This document shows, piece by piece, positions 33,601-37,430 of a stretch of 37,430 nucleotides of DNA; within the stretch, counting starts at the first letter, position 1; the number at the start of each line of letters is the position of its first letter. The translations under genes were made by a program, and so were the position numbers. The stretch lies in assembly GCA_025350865.1 (NCBI GenBank), contig JANXWZ010000187.1:1-37430 (forward strand), given 5' to 3'. The stretch is from Rhodanobacteraceae bacterium. GTDB taxonomy: Bacteria > Acidobacteriota > Terriglobia > Terriglobales > Acidobacteriaceae. The notes beneath the pieces were generated by a model. That model was given only the letters and a program-made list of their open reading frames with translations. It was not told the origin of the DNA and ran no database searches.

Positions 33601-35799
33601 ATGGTTCGTTTAAGCGCTATGGCGCTGTTGCTGTTAGTGTCTGTTGGCTCGGCTGCAGCGCAGCAGGAACCGGCGTCGGTGTTTGGGTATCGGGATTTTA
33701 CGCAGCAGGCAAAGTGGGACGCGGCGTTCCAGGCGGTTCCGGATGCGGCCTTGGCAGGACAGCATCTAAAGACCCTGACCAAGGCTCCGCATTGGGCAAG
33801 CTCGCCTGAAGACTACGACACTGCGCTGTACGTCGCCGAGAAGTTCAAGGCGGCAGGGCTTGAGACCACGATCGTCCCGTACAAGGTGCTGCTGAACAAG
33901 CCGGTGAAGATCCTCATCGAGGCGTTCGACGCGACCGGCAAAAAGCTGATGAGCGGGCCGACGCCCGAACACATAGACCCGAAAGTGGACGGCGGAGATC
34001 CATTCCAGGATGACCCGCGCGTGCTGCCGGCGTTTAATGGCGGTTCGCCCTCCGGCGATGTGACGGCGCGTGTGGTTTATGCGAACTACGGCTCCCCGGC
34101 GGACTTCAAAAAGCTAGCCGAATTGGGCGTGGACATCAAAGGCAAGATCGTCATCGTGCGTTACGGCCAGAACTATCGCGGCATCAAGGCTTACGACGCG
34201 CAATTGGCCGGAGCCACGGGAGTTTTGATCTACTCCGACCCGGCGGACGACGGCTACTATCAGGGTGACATGTATCCCAAGGGCGCGTACCGGCCGGAGT
34301 CGGCGGTGCAGCGGGGGGCGGTGCAGTTCCTGTCGATTTACCCCGGCGATGCGACGACACCGGGAGTGGCCTCGACGATGGAACTGCCCGACTCGCAGCG
34401 GGTACCAGCAGACAAGATTCAGGATGACTGGCCCAGTATTCCCGTCAATCCCATGTCTTACAAGGATGCGATGCCGATTCTGAAGGCAATGGGTGGCGCG
34501 GCCAGCCCGCGGCCCTGGCAGGGCGCCTTGCCGTTTACCTATCACCTGGGCGGGACGGCCAGCGTGACCGTCCACATGCATCTGGAGCAGGATACGAAGC
34601 TGCGCGTGATTTGGGATGTGATCGGGACGATTGACGGAACGGACCCGGTGGAGAAGGAAAACTGGGTGATCGCGGGCAATCATCGCGATGCGTGGGTGTA
34701 TGGCGCGGTCGACCCGAACTCCGGCACTGCCGCGATGCTGGAGACGGTGCATGGGCTGGGCGTACTGCTGAAGCAGGGCTGGAAGCCGAAGCGGCGGATC
34801 GTCATGGGATCTTGGGACGCAGAGGAAGAGGGGCTGATCGGGTCGACCGAGTGGGTGGAGCAGCATGAGGAGCACCTCAAACACGCCGTCGCCTACTTCA
34901 ATACCGATGTGGCGGTTTCGGGGCCAAACTTTACGGCTTCGGCGGTGCCATCGCTGAAGCAGTTCGTCCGGGAGGTGACGCGGGAGGTCGCGAGCCCCGC
35001 GGGCGGCAGCGTCTACGACCAGTGGCTGAAGGGCCAGAGTGGACGTCGCGATGTGGAGGAGGCGGACCCGGTGAATCCCGGGGCCAATGTATCGCTGGAG
35101 GCTCCGCGAGCGGCGCGGCGGAGCGACGCCAATCCAGTGAACGAGGTTCGTGTTGGAGAGTTGGGGTCGGGTTCGGATTTCACACCGTTCTTCCAGCACG
35201 TAGGCGTGCCTTCGACCGATATCGGTTCTGACGGCCCGTACGGCGTGTATCACTCGGTCTTCGACAACTACAACTGGTTCATCCGCAATGCGGATCCGAA
35301 CTTCGCGTATGAGCAGCAGCAGGCTCGGGTGCTGGGGCTGGAGATTCTGCACATGGCCAATGCCGATGTGCTGCCGTACGACTACCGGGCCTATGGCGCG
35401 CAGGTTGTGGGGTATGTCCAGGGGGCGGAGCGACGTGCTCGGACTGCGGGCATGACGCTCGACTTCGGCGCACTTTCCGGCGCGGCGGCGAGATTCGCCG
35501 AGGCCGGATTGGCCATCCGGCAGAAACAGAATTCGGCGCCTGCCTCGTCGGCCGTTTTGAACACGGCACTGCGGGCGGCGGAGCAGGCTCTGCTGGAACC
35601 GGCGGGCCTGCCGAAGCGCGCGTGGTACAAGCACGAGATCTACGCGCCGGGCGAGTTTACGGGGTATGCGGCGGTGGTAATCCCCGGTGTAACCGAAGGT
35701 ATCGATGCGGCGGATGTGGCCCGGACGCAGGGGCAGATTGCGCTGCTGGCCGCAGCCTTGAATCGTGCTTCGTCGGTGCTGGAAGTGGCTGCAAAATAG
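33601..35799 (+). CDS. Secreted M28 zinc peptidase, glutamate carboxypeptidase II (PSMA)-like
   Basis: A 732-residue exported peptidase; the signal peptide ends near AAAQQ. A PA domain spans about 150-270, and the M28 catalytic core follows. Zinc ligands and catalytic residues by pattern: His361 in NHRDAWVYG, bridging Asp371 in DPNSG, Glu408/Glu409 in WDAEEEG, Asp436 in NTDVAVSG, and His in YHSVFDNYNW. The C-terminal third matches the transferrin-receptor-like dimerisation domain. Members of this family remove C-terminal residues from small peptides. Found alone, 62 nt after mscL; a nutrient-acquisition role is likely. Confidence 0.93.
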   Translation: MVRLSAMALLLLVSVGSAAAQQEPASVFGYRDFTQQAKWDAAFQAVPDAALAGQHLKTLTKAPHWASSPEDYDTALYVAEKFKAAGLETTIVPYKVLLNKPVKILIEAFDATGKKLMSGPTPEHIDPKVDGGDPFQDDPRVLPAFNGGSPSGDVTARVVYANYGSPADFKKLAELGVDIKGKIVIVRYGQNYRGIKAYDAQLAGATGVLIYSDPADDGYYQGDMYPKGAYRPESAVQRGAVQFLSIYPGDATTPGVASTMELPDSQRVPADKIQDDWPSIPVNPMSYKDAMPILKAMGGAASPRPWQGALPFTYHLGGTASVTVHMHLEQDTKLRVIWDVIGTIDGTDPVEKENWVIAGNHRDAWVYGAVDPNSGTAAMLETVHGLGVLLKQGWKPKRRIVMGSWDAEEEGLIGSTEWVEQHEEHLKHAVAYFNTDVAVSGPNFTASAVPSLKQFVREVTREVASPAGGSVYDQWLKGQSGRRDVEEADPVNPGANVSLEAPRAARRSDANPVNEVRVGELGSGSDFTPFFQHVGVPSTDIGSDGPYGVYHSVFDNYNWFIRNADPNFAYEQQQARVLGLEILHMANADVLPYDYRAYGAQVVGYVQGAERRARTAGMTLDFGALSGAAARFAEAGLAIRQKQNSAPASSAVLNTALRAAEQALLEPAGLPKRAWYKHEIYAPGEFTGYAAVVIPGVTEGIDAADVARTQGQIALLAAALNRASSVLEVAAK

Positions 35800-35836
35800 G
35801 GGCTTGCGGCGGGTGGCGAGTTAGATTCCCGTTGTA

Positions 35837-35849
35837 ACACCTTCGGTGT
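35837..35849 (+). terminator. Weak hairpin after the M28 peptidase gene
   Basis: ACACC-TTC-GGTGT followed by ATCGCTTTT, 37 nt after the stop. The T-run is interrupted, so termination would be weak. Confidence 0.35.
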
Positions 35850-35949
35850 ATCGCTTTTGACCATCGGTGGGATGTTGAAACCGGGCGCGTCGTCGGATTC
35901 TAAGACCTCAAGAGACGGCGCAGTATTGCCGCCCGCAGGAGGTCCACCC

Positions 35950-36048
35950 ATGGTTCACGATCTAGTCCTCGCACTGGTTTTCCTGTCGATGATCGTTGCG
36001 CCCGCTCTCATTGCGATGCGCGCCGACAACGGCGAACAGGACTTCTAA
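35950..36048 (+). CDS. Very small membrane protein (32 aa)
   Basis: ATG at 35950 preceded by AGGAGGT at a 5-6 nt spacing, a near-perfect ribosome binding site. The peptide begins MVHDLVLALVFLSMIVAPAL (one membrane helix) and ends in a charged tail (MRADNGEQDF), then TAA. A longer frame opens at 35857, but without comparable signals. The strong site, hydrophobic helix and stop make it a likely true gene. Similar single-helix peptides seem to recur in this group of bacteria; function unknown. The gene stands alone after the M28 peptidase. Confidence 0.68.
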   Translation: MVHDLVLALVFLSMIVAPALIAMRADNGEQDF

Positions 36049-36177
36049 GGGATGACGAGTACCCTGCGCAATTCGCCGCGCCCGGCCCCGGGTTGATTCG
36101 CGATTGCGCCTGAAGTTGCTCTCCCCAACCGATGTTTTATCCGGGCCCCAGTACCATTCATGTGGCTGCATCATTTA

Positions 36178-36217
36178 GGGCCGCATTCTCCCGTGAGAAT
36201 GCGGCCCATATTTATTT
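36178..36217. terminator. Strong intrinsic terminator hairpin
   Basis: GGGCCGCATTCTC (36178-36190), loop CCGT, and GAGAATGCGGCCC (36195-36207): a perfect 13-bp stem followed on the plus strand by an A/T-rich ATATTTATTT. It lies between plus-strand genes to its left and a minus-strand unit to its right; on the minus strand TAAATGATG follows the stem, so it may act in both directions. The stretch 36049-36177 has no gene that I can see. Confidence 0.8.
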
Positions 36218-36246
36218 AAGTTCGGTGCCGGTTTACCGGCCTCGTC

Positions 36247-36611
36247 TTACGCATTCCGATTGCCGACCAGGGCGTTGCCGAGTAGCTGGTACGTGCCGAC
36301 GGCAGGTCTGACGCCCGTGCGGAGTGTGATGGTTTGTGTAGATATGTCGATGGAGGCTCCGGGCACAAGGAGAGTTGGCACCGCATCAGCCAGCCAGACG
36401 CTGTGTCGGTATCGCTTTCTTCAAAAGCGGGTTCAAGGCCACAGCAGGCGACGTGTTCGATGGAAGCGACGTCGGCGGGCAGAATCATCCACTCGGACTT
36501 CTCGACCGGCACCACGTCGAGCCGATATTCGCCGCAGTCACTCGGAAGTGCACGCGACGTGTGATCGGCAAGAAACTTCGTTGGAGACAGGGTCGACGGT
36601 TGAATCGGCAT
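36247..36611 (-). pseudogene. Frameshifted gene of unknown function (about 121 codons)
   Basis: The reading from ATG 36611 (MPIQPSTLSPTKFLADH...) is protein-like through WMILPADVASIEHVACCGLE and PAFEESDTDT, then turns into low-quality sequence. Around 36395-36410 the coding character moves to another frame, which continues VWLADAVPTLLVPGASID, then TITLRTGVRPAVGTYQLLG and ends NRNA at the TAA 36247-36249. The two halves differ by one base, so a single-base deletion (or a two-base insertion) would explain it. It may be a pseudogene, a sequencing error, or recoding. It lies 32 nt after the DUF5995-like gene on the same strand. I do not recognise the family. Confidence 0.65.
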
Positions 36612-36643
36612 GGGGAGCGATTATAGCTCCCATTGCACTGGTG

Positions 36644-37372
36644 TCATTTCAGCGGAAGGAGCAGAGCCCGTCCCGCCAGGCCTGTTGTTTTGTCCTGGAT
36701 TTTCAGCGCGAGAGGGCGTGCGACGGGCGGAAGAGAGGTTAGGTAGGCGGCGAAATCCCAGGCGGCGTTGCGAGCTACACCGAGATCCCAGATCGCGAGC
36801 AGGCGGCCGATCTTACCGGTATCCTGCGCCAGCGTGCCCAGAATGCCCGTCGCCAGCACCTGGAGGGCGTTGGGCAAGACCAGCGCCAGAATGGTGTTAA
36901 CGCGCTGGTAGTCACCGTGCTGAGGGCTGGTCAGACCCGGGTGCAGGTTCATCTGGCCGTTGGTGGCGTTGAGCGCCAGGGCCAGATCGTGATTAATGTG
37001 GGCGTTCATACCCGCCAGAGCGAACTGGATGCGGTCGATGTCAGGGCGAGTCCGGGCTTCAAGGAGCGCTCCCCACGAAGACGCCGTGGGACTGTTGTTC
37101 AGGAAACTGGCAATAGCCCGGAAATAGAAGCCGGCGAAGACGACCTCCAGGCCCGCAACCCACGCGGAATCGGACCACACAGTAGCTTGTGGCTGGCTAT
37201 CGATCGCCTGGGTGACGAGCAGGTAGAGCTTATTGAACCACTTGAGCCCGTCGCCATTGGGCAGGAGAGCATCGATGCTCTCCATCATCTGAATAACTTC
37301 AGGGATGGTTGATGGCGGAGGGGCGGTTACGATCTGGAGTAGCAGCGAGTCGATTGGGTCGAGGCTGGGCAT
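36644..37372 (-). CDS. DUF5995-like protein (242 aa)
   Basis: A 242-residue, mostly helical protein without signal peptide. Segments GLKWFNKLYLLVTQAI, FAGFYFRAIASFLNN, RIQFALAGMNAHINHDLALAL and IWDLGVARNAAWDFAAYL are the type of conserved helices I associate with family DUF5995. The conserved GMNAHINHDL with two His and Asp suggests a metal or catalytic site. The function is unknown. No clear ribosome binding site precedes the ATG at 37372. It is followed after 32 nt by the frameshifted gene, and the two would be co-transcribed. Confidence 0.7.
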   Translation of the reverse strand: MPSLDPIDSLLLQIVTAPPPSTIPEVIQMMESIDALLPNGDGLKWFNKLYLLVTQAIDSQPQATVWSDSAWVAGLEVVFAGFYFRAIASFLNNSPTASSWGALLEARTRPDIDRIQFALAGMNAHINHDLALALNATNGQMNLHPGLTSPQHGDYQRVNTILALVLPNALQVLATGILGTLAQDTGKIGRLLAIWDLGVARNAAWDFAAYLTSLPPVARPLALKIQDKTTGLAGRALLLPLK

Positions 37373-37430
37373 GGTGGAATTGTTGCACGAGGGAGCGAGA
37401 AAGGCGGTCGAGCTTACAAACTAGACCCCC

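Noticed and set aside
1..37430. CRISPR array, tRNA, rRNA or transposase
   Set aside because: No regularly spaced direct repeats, no CCA-ending cloverleaf that I could find by eye, and no transposase-like protein among the frames.

Overview
The window looks like a chromosomal segment of a high-GC soil bacterium, most likely Acidobacteriota (Terriglobia: Acidobacteriaceae such as Granulicella, Edaphobacter or Terriglobus). The clues are a FucP-type sugar permease, a PQQ dehydrogenase paired with a diheme cytochrome c, a secreted cupin inside a uronate pathway cluster, tiny single-helix membrane proteins, and two kinds of extragenic hairpin repeat of a type I associate with this group. The assignment rests on recognition, not on a database search. 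I see no rRNA, tRNA, CRISPR array or insertion sequence.

Layout. (1) 1-6862, minus strand: the start of a non-ribosomal peptide synthetase (NRPS) operon. The first protein is C-A-PCP-C-FkbH. The next gene overlaps it by 4 nt, begins PCP-C and runs off the left edge. The second module has an FkbH-like glyceryl-loading domain where the adenylation domain should be, and its carrier domain lies on the next protein. (2) 7123-11045, plus: a FucP-like permease, then a diheme cytochrome c translationally coupled to a periplasmic PQQ dehydrogenase. (3) 11050-12907: a ZIP-type metal transporter divergent from an alginate-lyase-like protein. (4) 12969-18689: a uronate catabolic cluster. A minus-strand operon (secreted cupin, kduI, kdgK, eda) is divergent from kduD, which is followed by a His/Ala-rich mini-protein, a diketogulonate-reductase-like gene and a glutaredoxin. 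KduI, KduD, KdgK and Eda form a complete route from 5-keto-4-deoxyuronate to pyruvate and glyceraldehyde-3-phosphate. (5) 18783-23522: purB (TTG start), a small secreted protein, a cysteine-cluster protein, ubiX, then a minus-strand nitroreductase/hydrolase pair. (6) 23760-25873: two exported proteins of unknown role (one with an STN-like domain) and a 58-residue membrane protein. (7) 26049-31217: uvrA with a lysine-rich tail, overlapped by a CPBP-family membrane protease gene, then a three-gene overlapping unit: ribbon-helix-helix (RHH) protein, coiled-coil protein, pyrE. (8) 31346-36048: a two-CxxC mini-protein, mtnA, a membrane protein, mscL with a zinc-ribbon tail, a PSMA-like M28 peptidase and a 32-residue membrane protein. 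(9) 36049-37372: a strong terminator hairpin, an apparently frameshifted gene and a DUF5995-like gene.

The most interesting element is the NRPS module in which FkbH stands in for adenylation, which suggests a glycerate-containing depsipeptide or lipopeptide. Also notable are the RHH/coiled-coil/pyrE coupling, an extragenic hairpin repeat with a compensatory base change, the zinc-ribbon MscL, and two very small membrane-protein genes that are easily missed.
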